A DNA stretch of 23,463 nt from a virus: the IMG/VR virus record IMGVR_UViG_3300005664_000089, positions 1 to 23,463 of that record. One strand, given 5' to 3'. Position numbers and translations under genes: made by a program. The stretch's first letter is position 1; each line of letters starts with the position of its first letter. Of this stretch, positions 7,491-16,090 are shown piece after piece. The notes below the pieces were generated by a model that was not told where the DNA came from, made no database searches, and saw only the letters and a list, made by a program, of their open reading frames with translations.

Positions 7491-7831
7491 GATGGGTTGA
7501 TGAATATGTCGGCGTTCCGCATCTCAAGGGCGGCCTAGCCCCGCCGGCGTGGGATTGCTACGGGTGCCTTCGGTATGTGCTGGCTCTTCACGCCGCCATC
7601 CTTTTGCCCGCAGACCCGACGCTTTTGGACCGCAGTCAATGGACGAAGGTTTCGGGCGAGCCGCATGCCTTTGACTTAGCCGAGATGAGGGCGAGAACTG
7701 AGCATGTCGGGCTTTTCGTTTCGCCAACTCATATCCTGCATTGCGAGGAATCTACCGGCACGGTTTGCGTCCCTGTCTCCCGGCTCCGGTGGCCAGTGCG
7801 CGGCATATGGCGGCATGAGTCGCTAATATGA
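7439..7831 (+). CDS. Tail tip NlpC/P60-type peptidase (lambda gpK-like)
   Basis: The 130-residue protein shows an NlpC/P60 core: WDCYGCLRYVL with candidate nucleophile Cys40, EHVGLFV with candidate His89, and ILHCE with His101 as possible third polar residue. These peptidases cut peptidoglycan stem peptides and help the tail cross the cell wall. There is no signal peptide, as expected for a virion protein. The ATG at 7439 lies inside the preceding gene; no better in-frame start lies before the conserved VDEYVGVPH segment. The stop overlaps the next ATG (ATGA). Confidence 0.85.
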   Translation: MAEVSGDAKILQASLCLRWVDEYVGVPHLKGGLAPPAWDCYGCLRYVLALHAAILLPADPTLLDRSQWTKVSGEPHAFDLAEMRARTEHVGLFVSPTHILHCEESTGTVCVPVSRLRWPVRGIWRHESLI

Positions 7832-10800
7832 ATCGGCTTGTCCCGGTTCGCGTCAATACCCGCTTCATCGGGTTTGACGGTTTGGAAGATCATAAGTTCC
7901 GAGAGGGCATGTCCCTTGAGGAAATGGCAAGGGCTGTCCCGAACTTGCCAGCCGCATTCTGGGCTGGTGATGGCGTCATTCGCATGGACGGGCAGACCAT
8001 GCCCCGCGAATGGTGGGCCTATATCCGCCCCAAGGTAAGCGACGAAGGCAAACAGCTTTCGGTTATCACGTTCCATGTCAGGCCGCGCGGATCGGGCAAG
8101 ACTGCCGGCATCCTAACGACGATTGCCGGTGTCGCGCTCATCGCGGCTGGTGTCTATTTTGGGCAAGGCTGGCTCATCAATCTTGGCATCGGCGTTACGC
8201 TTGCCGGTGTAGGGATGCTGCTTGCGCCGCCACCGCCGCAGCAAAAGGCGGGCCAGGAATCAAGATCAATACAGGCCGGGATTTCCGGCAACCCGCCCGC
8301 GCCATTCGAGTGGCTGACTCGTGTACTTGGGCGGATGGTCTATTCGCCGCCCTATCTGATTAGGCCGTATACGACCTATTCGCGCGGCTCGATTACAGTT
8401 GCTGGCGCTGTCGGGTTGGTCGGGCGCCATGCCGTAACCAGCGTTCGCATCAACGGCGCTCTTGCCGACTCGATGTCGAACTTGACCTATCAAACAAAGA
8501 CCGGCGCGTCCGGTGATACCGCGCTCACGGTCGGCAACAAGTGGGTGTGGGAGGAATCCCCACGCATCCGGCTCTCGAACTTCGACCTCAAGACCGATTC
8601 CAGCCAGCGCGACGAGCTTTTCGACCAGACGACCCCCGCCAATTCCTATCCTCAATATCAGACCTTCCTTACACGCTCTGGCGACTATGCCGACAAAGTT
8701 GTAATTCGCTTCCTGTTCCCGCAGGGCATGTCGGCAGATACCGATACCAATGTCGCAAGCGTAATCCCCATTCGTGTCGAATTCCGCAGGCGCGGTTCGT
8801 CTACCTGGATACTTGGCCCTGAATTCCATTTCTATGATGAGAACAAGGGCAAGGCCGAGCTTCGCCAAAACCTTACCTTCCTGTGGCAGGCTGACACGAC
8901 AGGGCGATTGGCCAGCGTCAACAATGACCGCATAAGCTATGTCGCTTACAGGCAAGGGTTTTCAACCGTCATTGCTGATGCTTATTTCTCGAACGGCTCT
9001 TCGCGCTATGCCTATCATGTCGGGCGCGATGGAGACGGGTTCTATGTCTACCTTGATCCAGCGACATTCCCGAAGGATCATTACGAATTCCGGGTTAAGC
9101 GCGGGCTTGCCTATCGTCACGGGCTATTTAGTTCGTCAGCTTATACTTACAACGGCTCAACGCCTGGCCTGTTCTTTGACCACTATTTCTCTTCGGGCGT
9201 CGCAAAAGTTCGCGTCGATCATGAGTTCAAGATCAGAGCTGAAGCGCATGTCGAGGCATTCCAGACTTGGCTAGATGAATATCCGCTTCAGGATGCGCTT
9301 GACGGAGGCGTGCCGCTAACCCTGATCGGCTTTGAAGGTCGCGACATGGAGATAAACTCCGTATCGGCGACCTTTGAATCACAAGTAGCTATCTGGAGCG
9401 GTGGCAACTGGAACACCGTCACAACCTCGCGCAACCCGGCTGCTCATTATCGGCATGTTTTGCTTGACGATCTCAACGCCGACCCACGCGCCGCGGAGAT
9501 CGTCAACAGCGGCGTTCTGGAAGACTGGTACACCCATTGCGCGACCAACGGCTATGAGTGCAATGCGCCAGTCTCGGCTAACGAGCCTGATGTCCTGTCA
9601 ATGATCGCGTCTGCCGGGTGGGCCGGCATTCGCAGCCATGAACAATGGGAAGTTATCCTTGAGCGCGATACGTCGTCCTTTAGCATTACCCAGCTTTTCA
9701 CCCCGCTCAATTCATCCGGCTATGTCGCATCCAAAGCCTTTGCCGACCTACCGCACGCGCTGAATGTCGAATATGCGGACGAGGACGACGATAACAATCT
9801 CAAGACCCTGATCGTCTATGCGCCTGGTTATACGTCAGTCAATGCGACGCGGTTCGAAACCATCCGAATGGATGGCATTACGGATTCAAACAAGGTAGCC
9901 GAACGCGCTATCAATCTGCTGCGCGTCATCTATTATCGTCAGACCGAACGCAGGATCGATGTCGGGGTTGAGGCGCTGGTATCGCAGCGCGGCGATGTCG
10001 TCGGGCTCGCACATGACCTGAAAGACGAACATGTCTGGTTTGGGACGGTCAAGAGCGTCCTTACCAGCGGCTCCAATGTCACTGGCATCGTGCTGAACGG
10101 TAAGGCTCTGCTCTCACAGGCATCGCCACCATTCGGCGCGGCGCTTCGCTATATGAGCGGCCAAATCGCTCTGAAGCAGATACTTGCATCAGGTGACAGC
10201 GATACGCTTATGTTTGCTACGCCATTTGCCATCCCGGCGAATGACGTGCTGCGCAAGGGCTGCCTTGTAACTGTCGGGGTTCTGAACGAGGAAGCGCGGC
10301 GCTGCCGGGTTTCCAATATCCGCTACAAAGACGAATTCACCGCGACGATCTCGCTGGTTGACGAAGCGCCTGAGATTTACACTGGCGTCTTCTCAGCGCG
10401 CGGCGTGGCGGCTGGCGAAAGTGGCGCGAGTGGCATAGGCGGACTGACCGCAACGCTGACTGGCGTTGGCAATGCGGCCGGGCTTAGCGAAGCGCTTGCT
10501 ATTGGTGACTATCTGGGCACGACTGCTGCGGTCGGCGCATCGTCCGGCATCGGCGCGGCGGCGGCGGTTGGTTCAAGCTCTGGCATATCAGCAAGTGTCG
10601 GTTCCGCCTCTGGCGTGGGCGCGGCTTCCGGGGCTGGCTATGCTGAAGGCATCGCCTCCACGGCAGGCGCCGCAAGCGGCGTCGGCAGTACTGTGGCGGT
10701 CGGAACTACAATTGACACTTGGGGTGCAGGCAGCGCAGCCGGCGTCGGGACCGCTCTCGGCATATCGCCGCAAGGCGTCCCGTCCTCCGTCTTTGTTCCC

Positions 10801-11439
10801 AAGACGCTGCTTACGGACACTGCAAACATCTCGGCTGGCGCGGGGAACTATAATTGGACTGGCAGGGATATTGGCACGGCCCATGCAGACCGCGTCATTA
10901 TCATGGGCGTTCTGGGCGGAGACTTCGGTTCCGCCGCGCATGTGCTTACCGTAACCCCAGAAGACGGGCCGGATGCGGGGACACCGATCGTTGCCGACTT
11001 CGTTATCTCAAATGGTAGCTCGCTTGCAAACATTCTGGTCGCGAGGGTGCCCACCGGGACGACGGCAACCTTCGATATTGATGTCACGGGCGCCAGCATG
11101 CAACGGGCCATCATTGGCTATGGCGTGTTCTATCCAGCATCGGACGCCGCGGTAGACAGCGGAACGGGCGCCGGCTCGCCACTCAGCAACCTCGCAATTG
11201 AGGCAGGTGGCGTGGCCGTTGTTATTGGTCGCGTCGAAAGCGCAAGCGTGATCACGCAGACAGGGACATGGAACGGCGTCGATGCCGTGGTCGAAGTGGC
11301 TGATACGCAGGTTGAAAGTTTCAATGTCTGGTTTGGCTACGTCGATTGTACCGAAACGGATGCCACCCGTGACTTTACGCTGACGCCGACAAGCGGAACG
11401 TCTCGCTATGTCGGCGCGTCGTTTGGCCCGCCCGCCTAA
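7828..11439 (+). CDS. Tail tip attachment protein J, with gpI-like N-terminus
   Basis: This 1203-residue protein is the central tail tip protein. Residues 1-140 resemble lambda gpI: a small alpha/beta part, two hydrophobic segments (about 93-110 and 115-132), then LLAPPPPQ. The long middle part contains beta-rich domains typical of J-type hubs, including an EYADEDDDNNLKTLIVYAPGY segment around residues 650-670. Residues about 857-985 are a Gly/Ala/Ser-rich repeat region. The C-terminal 210 residues form a Thr/Val/Gly-rich beta domain that may bind the receptor. The start overlaps the previous stop by four bases. Confidence 0.85.
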   Translation: MNRLVPVRVNTRFIGFDGLEDHKFREGMSLEEMARAVPNLPAAFWAGDGVIRMDGQTMPREWWAYIRPKVSDEGKQLSVITFHVRPRGSGKTAGILTTIAGVALIAAGVYFGQGWLINLGIGVTLAGVGMLLAPPPPQQKAGQESRSIQAGISGNPPAPFEWLTRVLGRMVYSPPYLIRPYTTYSRGSITVAGAVGLVGRHAVTSVRINGALADSMSNLTYQTKTGASGDTALTVGNKWVWEESPRIRLSNFDLKTDSSQRDELFDQTTPANSYPQYQTFLTRSGDYADKVVIRFLFPQGMSADTDTNVASVIPIRVEFRRRGSSTWILGPEFHFYDENKGKAELRQNLTFLWQADTTGRLASVNNDRISYVAYRQGFSTVIADAYFSNGSSRYAYHVGRDGDGFYVYLDPATFPKDHYEFRVKRGLAYRHGLFSSSAYTYNGSTPGLFFDHYFSSGVAKVRVDHEFKIRAEAHVEAFQTWLDEYPLQDALDGGVPLTLIGFEGRDMEINSVSATFESQVAIWSGGNWNTVTTSRNPAAHYRHVLLDDLNADPRAAEIVNSGVLEDWYTHCATNGYECNAPVSANEPDVLSMIASAGWAGIRSHEQWEVILERDTSSFSITQLFTPLNSSGYVASKAFADLPHALNVEYADEDDDNNLKTLIVYAPGYTSVNATRFETIRMDGITDSNKVAERAINLLRVIYYRQTERRIDVGVEALVSQRGDVVGLAHDLKDEHVWFGTVKSVLTSGSNVTGIVLNGKALLSQASPPFGAALRYMSGQIALKQILASGDSDTLMFATPFAIPANDVLRKGCLVTVGVLNEEARRCRVSNIRYKDEFTATISLVDEAPEIYTGVFSARGVAAGESGASGIGGLTATLTGVGNAAGLSEALAIGDYLGTTAAVGASSGIGAAAAVGSSSGISASVGSASGVGAASGAGYAEGIASTAGAASGVGSTVAVGTTIDTWGAGSAAGVGTALGISPQGVPSSVFVPKTLLTDTANISAGAGNYNWTGRDIGTAHADRVIIMGVLGGDFGSAAHVLTVTPEDGPDAGTPIVADFVISNGSSLANILVARVPTGTTATFDIDVTGASMQRAIIGYGVFYPASDAAVDSGTGAGSPLSNLAIEAGGVAVVIGRVESASVITQTGTWNGVDAVVEVADTQVESFNVWFGYVDCTETDATRDFTLTPTSGTSRYVGASFGPPA

Positions 11440-11463
11440 CCATACAATCTCGGAGCTTGAAGC

Positions 11464-11799
11464 ATGAGTTCGGCGCTCTCTATCTGGCGCGGGGCAAACC
11501 AGACGATTGTTTGGAACTGCACCGATAGCAACGGCACCGCCTACAATCTTTCAGGGTCGGAATTCCGCCTGACCGTATCGGCCGATGGCAGCACTATTGA
11601 GAAAACCAGCGGCGACACCGGCTTCACCATTGATACCGGCGATTCAACTGTTACTTGGGAAATCAGCGTTGCCGAAAGCCGGATAATCCCGCTCGGCAGG
11701 CTCTCGACCTTTGAACTCGAATGGCGATTAAGCGGACGCCACGAAATCGTCTCTTCTGGCACGATCGAAGGCCTTGGCGGCATCAATGACGACGACTGA
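11464..11799 (+). CDS. Tail-associated beta-type protein downstream of J
   Basis: The 111-residue protein begins with SALSIWRGANQTIVWNC and is almost entirely alternating hydrophobic and polar residues, suggesting an immunoglobulin-like or small beta-sandwich fold (a strand pair around FRLTVSADGSTIEK near residues 32-45). A GGAG sequence about 9 bases before the ATG supports the start. Similar small proteins often follow J in rhizobial and lambda-like prophages and are thought to be fibre or baseplate parts. I do not recognise a specific family. Confidence 0.65.
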   Translation: MSSALSIWRGANQTIVWNCTDSNGTAYNLSGSEFRLTVSADGSTIEKTSGDTGFTIDTGDSTVTWEISVAESRIIPLGRLSTFELEWRLSGRHEIVSSGTIEGLGGINDDD

Positions 11800-11938
11800 A
11801 ATCGCCGTTGTTCTGCCGAGCGCGCCGCAAAGCATGACCATCGTGCTTTCTGGAACTTCGCCGGCTGGCGGGGATACGTCGCTGGATTTCAGCGATGCCG
11901 ACAACTCTCAATACATCGCCCTCTTAGAGGACATCTGA
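11786..11938 (+). CDS. Small 50-residue tail-region protein
   Basis: A frame from ATG 11786 to TGA 11938 encodes 50 residues starting MTTTEIAVVLPSAPQSMTIV and ending in a short acidic helix-like tail (YIALLEDI). It overlaps the previous gene by 14 bases and ends one base before the ATG of the fibre gene at 11940. Without it there would be a 140-base gap in a region where genes otherwise abut. The strand-like first half suggests a structural protein. The function is unknown and support is positional. Confidence 0.6.
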   Translation: MTTTEIAVVLPSAPQSMTIVLSGTSPAGGDTSLDFSDADNSQYIALLEDI

Positions 11939-11939
11939 C

Positions 11940-13529
11940 ATGGCAACGATGAATGTCAAGGACGCGGCCGGCGATACGGTTGCGATCGAGAAGCCGCTTG
12001 CGCCTGGCAGGGCTGCGGCCAGCGCGTCGCGGCCGGTTGCGCTGTCGAATGAAGACTTCGCTCTACTAGATGGTCTTGAGACGGCGATTGCCTCGACCAA
12101 CACCAAGCTCGATACAGTCATCGGCCATGTCGATGGGCTAGAAACGTCATCCGGCAGCGGCAACACGCTGCTTGGCGCGGTTGACGAGACCGCGCCCGGT
12201 TCCGATACTGCAAGCGCCGGATTGAACGGCCGCCTGCAACGGATTGCGCAGCGCTTGACTTCGCTCATCGGCCTGCTGCCAACGGCGCTTGGCTCGGCCG
12301 CCGCGTCCGCATCCTTGGCAGTCACCGCATCAACCGAAGACATCGCTCGGATTGGCGCAACCGATGAAACCGCAGCGTCCAGCGACACGGCTACGTCGGG
12401 CCTGAATGGTAGGCTCCAGCGCATCGCACAGCGCATCACTTCGCTGATTGCTCTGGTGCCGGCATCGCTTGGCGCCAAGACCGCGTCGGGCTCATTCGCT
12501 GTGACCACCGCCACGGACGATGCATTGATCGCCCTTCACGGTGCAGTGACCGAAACGGCTCCAGCATCGGACACGGCATCAAGCGGTCTTAACGGGCGTC
12601 TTCAGAGAATTGCCCAGCGGCTTTCTTCACTCATCGCGCTTGTGCCGACCGCCCTAACGGGTTCCGGCAATTTCAAGACAGCCGTTTCCGAAGCCTTGCC
12701 AGCCGGGACCAACAACATTGGTGACGTTGATATCCTGACGATCGCGGCCGGCGACAACAATATCGGCAATGTCGATATCGTTACGGTTCCCGCCGACCCG
12801 TTCGGCGCAAATGCGGATGCGGCTTCGGCGACAGGTTCAATCAGCGCGAAGCTTCGCGGCATCGCGACTGCGCTTGGCGTGACCGCGCTTGACCTTGGCT
12901 CCGGCACCGGCGGCACTCGCACGCTGCGGTTCTTCCGAGACACAGCGCAATGGGTCGGCGGCTCCGGCGCCAATGGCTCTGCCGTCCAGCGCGTAACGGT
13001 CGCGACTGACGACACCCTTGTTGCCTCACTCGCCACGAAGCTCGATACGGTTGCGACAAAACTTGACGAAACCCGCGCTCGCACGGTTCAGGTTGTTCCG
13101 ACCTGTGATGCGACGGCCTGCGCTCAGTATGACGTGCTGGCTGCGACTGAGGTCATCACCAATTTGGCGCCGGCCAATGATGTCCCGGCGGGGCTTCGCA
13201 AGATTGCCGTTGCCCGCCTCGACAGCGCGACGGGCGTCGATATTCGCATATGGCTGCTCAAGGCCAACTCCAGTGTCGGCAGCGAGAACGCGGCCTTCGC
13301 GCCAGCCGACGCGGACGCCGATGACCTGATCGATTATGTCGATTTCGTCGCTGCCGATTTCGTCGGCCCGACCGGCATGGTGAACTGCTTCGCCAAGAAG
13401 GACGTCGAAATCTGGTGCCAGCCTGCATCTGGCACACGCAACGTCTACTTCGCGATTCAGGTCATGGCTGCGGCCGGCATTGATCTCGGGGCCGCGACCG
13501 ATCTTGTCGTGACGTTCCAGGCGATCTAA
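11940..13529 (+). CDS. Repeat-containing phage structural / fibre protein
   Basis: The 529-residue product contains three tandem units (residues about 82-141, 142-203 and 204-265) built on the core GLNGRLQRIAQRLTSLI, each preceded by an acidic Glu-Thr-Ala ... Ser-Asp-Thr-Ala segment. A short NNIGDVDI / NNIGNVDI repeat follows near residues 260-280. The core looks amphipathic and could form a trimeric coiled coil; the C-terminal 150 residues look beta-rich. AGAGGA upstream supports the ATG. Its place after the tail tip gene points to a side fibre or an adaptor to the tailspike. Confidence 0.7.
   Translation: MATMNVKDAAGDTVAIEKPLAPGRAAASASRPVALSNEDFALLDGLETAIASTNTKLDTVIGHVDGLETSSGSGNTLLGAVDETAPGSDTASAGLNGRLQRIAQRLTSLIGLLPTALGSAAASASLAVTASTEDIARIGATDETAASSDTATSGLNGRLQRIAQRITSLIALVPASLGAKTASGSFAVTTATDDALIALHGAVTETAPASDTASSGLNGRLQRIAQRLSSLIALVPTALTGSGNFKTAVSEALPAGTNNIGDVDILTIAAGDNNIGNVDIVTVPADPFGANADAASATGSISAKLRGIATALGVTALDLGSGTGGTRTLRFFRDTAQWVGGSGANGSAVQRVTVATDDTLVASLATKLDTVATKLDETRARTVQVVPTCDATACAQYDVLAATEVITNLAPANDVPAGLRKIAVARLDSATGVDIRIWLLKANSSVGSENAAFAPADADADDLIDYVDFVAADFVGPTGMVNCFAKKDVEIWCQPASGTRNVYFAIQVMAAAGIDLGAATDLVVTFQAI
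12183..12680 (+). repeat. Three tandem 60-62 codon repeats inside the fibre gene
   Basis: Units start near 12183, 12363 and 12549. At protein level the core RLQRIAQR is identical in all three and the surrounding Thr/Ser-Leu-Ile motif differs by single residues. At DNA level the copies have drifted at third codon positions, so the duplication is not recent. A fourth, degenerate unit (SAKLRGIATALG) may follow near 12840. Repeat number could vary between related phages. Confidence 0.75.
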
Positions 13530-13532
13530 GCC

Positions 13533-14339
13533 ATGTATCGTGGCGCAAGACGCGCGCTGTTGCGGCGTAAGTACTATTTTACACATGCCGAGGCGGCTGC
13601 TTTGGTCGCGGCCTTTACCACCGAACCGAGCGACGCCGACAAGCGTTACTACGATACCTTCATCGGCGCGCTGAAATTTGCGAACATCTATTCCAAGATC
13701 GATGCTGGATGGTGGCTTGGCGGCCCGGACGCCCAATCGTCCCGGCTCAACTTCAAGAACCCTGGCAGCCTTACGCTTGGCTTGGTCAACTCACCATCCT
13801 TCACAGCGTATCGCGGGTTCACTGGCGACGGCTCAACATCATATCTCACTACCGGATATAACCCAAGTTCTTTTGGCGGCCAGTACACGCTTAACTCAGC
13901 ACATCTCGCTATCTATTCGAGAACTTCCGCCCTAGTCGCCAATGGTTGCGACATAGGCGCCCGTGTTTCGGGTTCTGATGACCAAGCGCTCGTATTCCTT
14001 CGTAGCTCTGGAGATTTGGCATCTTTCAGATTGAACCAAGACGGCGCCGGCACTGCTGTATCTAACACCGACGCCTCCGGCCTGTTTGTCGTTCGCCGTT
14101 CCGCGAGTAATGCGGAGGCGTTGTTCCGAAATGGCTCCAGCATCGGAACGGACACGACAACGACAAATGCCATCCCAAATCTGGCGTGGTTCATCGGCGC
14201 CTGTAATCAGAATGGCTCGGCTGCGTTTTTCACCAATCGCCAACTGCTCTTTGCTTGTGCTGGCGCCAGCCTGACCGACCAAAACATCACCGATCTCAAC
14301 GCCGCCGTTGCGGCTTTTGCCACTTCCATCGGAGCCTGA
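13533..14339 (+). CDS. Tail fibre / receptor-binding-like protein
   Basis: The 268-residue protein has a short basic N-terminus, a helical segment (about residues 17-60), and a beta-rich body with Gly/Ser/Thr motifs such as FTGDGSTSYLTTGYNPSSFGG near residues 94-114 and FRNGSSIG near 198-205. The pattern of a DGSTSYL segment followed by short strands resembles lectin-like (concanavalin/LamG-type) modules in phage fibres. The C-terminal helix (ITDLNAAVAAF) is also typical of these proteins. It lies between the repeat fibre and the tailspike, supporting a role in host binding. Confidence 0.65.
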   Translation: MYRGARRALLRRKYYFTHAEAAALVAAFTTEPSDADKRYYDTFIGALKFANIYSKIDAGWWLGGPDAQSSRLNFKNPGSLTLGLVNSPSFTAYRGFTGDGSTSYLTTGYNPSSFGGQYTLNSAHLAIYSRTSALVANGCDIGARVSGSDDQALVFLRSSGDLASFRLNQDGAGTAVSNTDASGLFVVRRSASNAEALFRNGSSIGTDTTTTNAIPNLAWFIGACNQNGSAAFFTNRQLLFACAGASLTDQNITDLNAAVAAFATSIGA

Positions 14340-14341
14340 CG

Positions 14342-15520
14342 GTGAACATAACCACCTCGCAAATCACGACAACCTCAATTCCGGCACCTGAGACATGGTT
14401 TCAGACAACCGGGCACACAACGCCCGACGATGGCGGCCATCTTGTCTTTGTGCAGTCTGGCTTCGATCCAAACCATGCGCTAAATTTTCTATCGGCGGAC
14501 GGGCGCTATTGGACCCCTGTGGCGCAGCCCATGAATATCCGCATGTTCGGCGCTCATCAAAACCGCACCAAGGCACAGAACAAGACGGCCATTCAGAATG
14601 CCATCAACTTCGGCGCGTATAAGGGCTCGAAAATCGACATCACGCGCGGCGTGTTCCAGATCGATCCTATCGACTTTGGCGTCGGGCTCTTCCTTGACGG
14701 CGACGGCAAGGGCTCCGCTCTCAAGGGGAGCTGTGTCGGCCCTCTACTCAAGCGCGTCGGCGGTGCTGCGGGGAATAACGGCCCGACCAAGTTCAGCAAC
14801 TTCCAGCTCATCAACGAGCATAACGAGGGCTGCGGTCTCGACATCAACAACGGCATTCTCTTTACCGTTGAGGGCATCCTGTTCAACTGCCGAAAGAACG
14901 CCATCCGCACTGGCGCCGGTCCACTGAACGGGTCGCCTCCCGACAACGACGCCTATGTGACGACAATCCGCGAGAACATCATTCTCGGCTATGGCGGGCT
15001 GCCCGGAAGTATCGGTATCATTGCTGGCGGGCATACTCGCATAGTCAGCAATAACATAACATATTTCGATGTCGGCGCGAGACTGTTCCATATCCAGAAC
15101 AAACTTGGTGACAACCGCATTGAAGTCAACCGCGTCGGCGCGCAAGTGGGTTATAATGAAGCAGGCCAAGTCTGGCCAACTCACGCAGCGATTGACGACA
15201 ACTATTTCGAGGCAAATGGCGTTCACCTTCACGCGCGAACGATGTCAGGCGAAATCATCGGCAATCGCGGCCACGGCGGCAACAATGGCCCCGCCGGGCA
15301 AACCGCGATCGGCATGGACCTTGGCGAGCTTGACGGCGCAATCGTCCAGGCCAACTTCATGGGCAATGGCTATTCGGTCGCAGCAATCCGGGCATCGGGC
15401 AAGTGGAAGAACTCCGTCGTCCAGGCGAACAAGCCTCAGAACACAATTGCTACCGGCAAGCGCTGGGACATTGACGGCTTCGCTCATGAGAACTGCCAGC
15501 TTGAACCGAATGCTGCCTAG
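14342..15520 (+). CDS. Tailspike with right-handed beta-helix (pectate lyase-like)
   Basis: I choose the GTG at 14342 (392 residues) because a GGAG lies 7 bases before it and the preceding gene ends at 14339; the longer frame back to 14255 would overlap that gene. Residues about 60-115 read as a polysaccharide-lyase-3-type start: NIRMFGAHQNRTKAQNKTAIQNAIN, then GVFQID and a Gly-rich turn. The rest has regular Asn/Gly/Ile spacing of a parallel beta-helix. Such spikes bind or cut surface polysaccharide. No catalytic residues can be named with confidence. Confidence 0.75.
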   Translation: MNITTSQITTTSIPAPETWFQTTGHTTPDDGGHLVFVQSGFDPNHALNFLSADGRYWTPVAQPMNIRMFGAHQNRTKAQNKTAIQNAINFGAYKGSKIDITRGVFQIDPIDFGVGLFLDGDGKGSALKGSCVGPLLKRVGGAAGNNGPTKFSNFQLINEHNEGCGLDINNGILFTVEGILFNCRKNAIRTGAGPLNGSPPDNDAYVTTIRENIILGYGGLPGSIGIIAGGHTRIVSNNITYFDVGARLFHIQNKLGDNRIEVNRVGAQVGYNEAGQVWPTHAAIDDNYFEANGVHLHARTMSGEIIGNRGHGGNNGPAGQTAIGMDLGELDGAIVQANFMGNGYSVAAIRASGKWKNSVVQANKPQNTIATGKRWDIDGFAHENCQLEPNAA

Positions 15521-15675
15521 TGGAGACCGTTCTTTTGCTTCTCTCTCGACTGCTCTGGAACGGAAGGCTTGATCTCATCGTTACGAGCGCCGACCTGCAT
15601 TACCCCTAGCAGGAAGAACAGAGATAATGCCCCGGCGATATAGCCGACTGCGAACGCCATCCAAGACCAGAACAT
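15517..15675 (-). CDS. Small membrane protein of leftward cargo unit
   Basis: The minus strand encodes 52 residues from ATG at 15675 to TAG at 15517. Residues about 3-27 form a hydrophobic segment (WMAFAVGYIAGALSLFFLLG), followed by a charged Lys/Glu-rich tail, so it is probably a single-pass inner membrane protein. AGGA lies 8 bases before the ATG. The 3' end overlaps the tailspike stop codon by a few bases on the other strand. It lies downstream of the Tat-signal gene in the same orientation and is likely co-transcribed. I do not recognise a family; a superinfection or lysogenic-conversion role is only a guess. Confidence 0.6.
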   Translation of the reverse strand: MFWSWMAFAVGYIAGALSLFFLLGVMQVGARNDEIKPSVPEQSREKQKNGLH

Positions 15676-15683
15676 GGGTGGAA

Positions 15684-15717
15684 TCCTAGCCGATCACGCT
15701 AGGGAAGGGAATCCCTA
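15684..15717 (-). promoter_or_regulatory. Two mutually exclusive stem-loops before the 52-residue gene
   Basis: On the minus strand, a 6-bp stem (TAGGGA with TCCCTA, 15700-15717, 6-base loop) and a second 6-bp stem (CCTAGC with GCTAGG, 15685-15703, 7-base loop) share the bases at 15700-15703, so only one can form at a time. The second stem buries most of the AGGA that serves as ribosome site for the gene at 15675. This is the layout of a translational on/off switch. Neither stem is followed by a T run, so a terminator is less likely. Only the pairing is seen; the function is inferred. Confidence 0.4.
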
Positions 15718-15726
15718 AAATACGGG

Positions 15727-16068
15727 CTAACTGAGATCGAATTTTCCTGGGGATTTCCAGTTGATAGTCGTCAATTGGCGGGTTGGTAAGCTAAAATCAT
15801 GAAAGCTGTCGAGAGAGTCCCATCTCAAGCCCAACTCTGCTGCTCGCTTCTTTGGGTCATACCAAGTGCCATTCGGTAGCCGGACCTGCGTTCCCTCGCT
15901 AAATCCGTGAATGTCCGAAATGAAGACCGTTGAGCCGTTTCTGTAGAAAACCACTTCTGGCGAGGAAGTCCGGTGCGCGACATGCCATTCCGGTTCTTGC
16001 TTTCTCGGCAGGGCCGCCACTGCAATCGCCGCTGCGCTGGCACCAAGTAGAAATTCTCTGCGTTTCAT
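15727..16068 (-). CDS. Tat-exported protein of unknown function
   Basis: The start at 16068 gives 113 residues and is preceded by AGGAG with 7-base spacing; a longer frame lacks such a site. Residues 1-22 are a twin-arginine signal (KRREFLLG, then an Ala-rich core ending Ala-Leu-Pro), so the folded protein is probably sent through the Tat pathway to the periplasm. The mature part is about 90 residues, with WHVAHRTSSPEVVFYRNG and a Trp/Asp-rich middle. No known domain is recognised. It is divergent from the holin-like gene and lies inside the late operon, typical of a cargo gene expressed in the lysogen. Confidence 0.7.
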   Translation of the reverse strand: MKRREFLLGASAAAIAVAALPRKQEPEWHVAHRTSSPEVVFYRNGSTVFISDIHGFSEGTQVRLPNGTWYDPKKRAAELGLRWDSLDSFHDFSLPTRQLTTINWKSPGKFDLS

Positions 16069-16090
16069 GAACTGGCTCCTGAAAGCCCGA

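Noticed and set aside
14255-14341. Extended N-terminus of the tailspike gene.
   Set aside because: It would overlap the fibre gene by 85 bases in another frame and lacks a ribosome site; GTG at 14342 has a good one.
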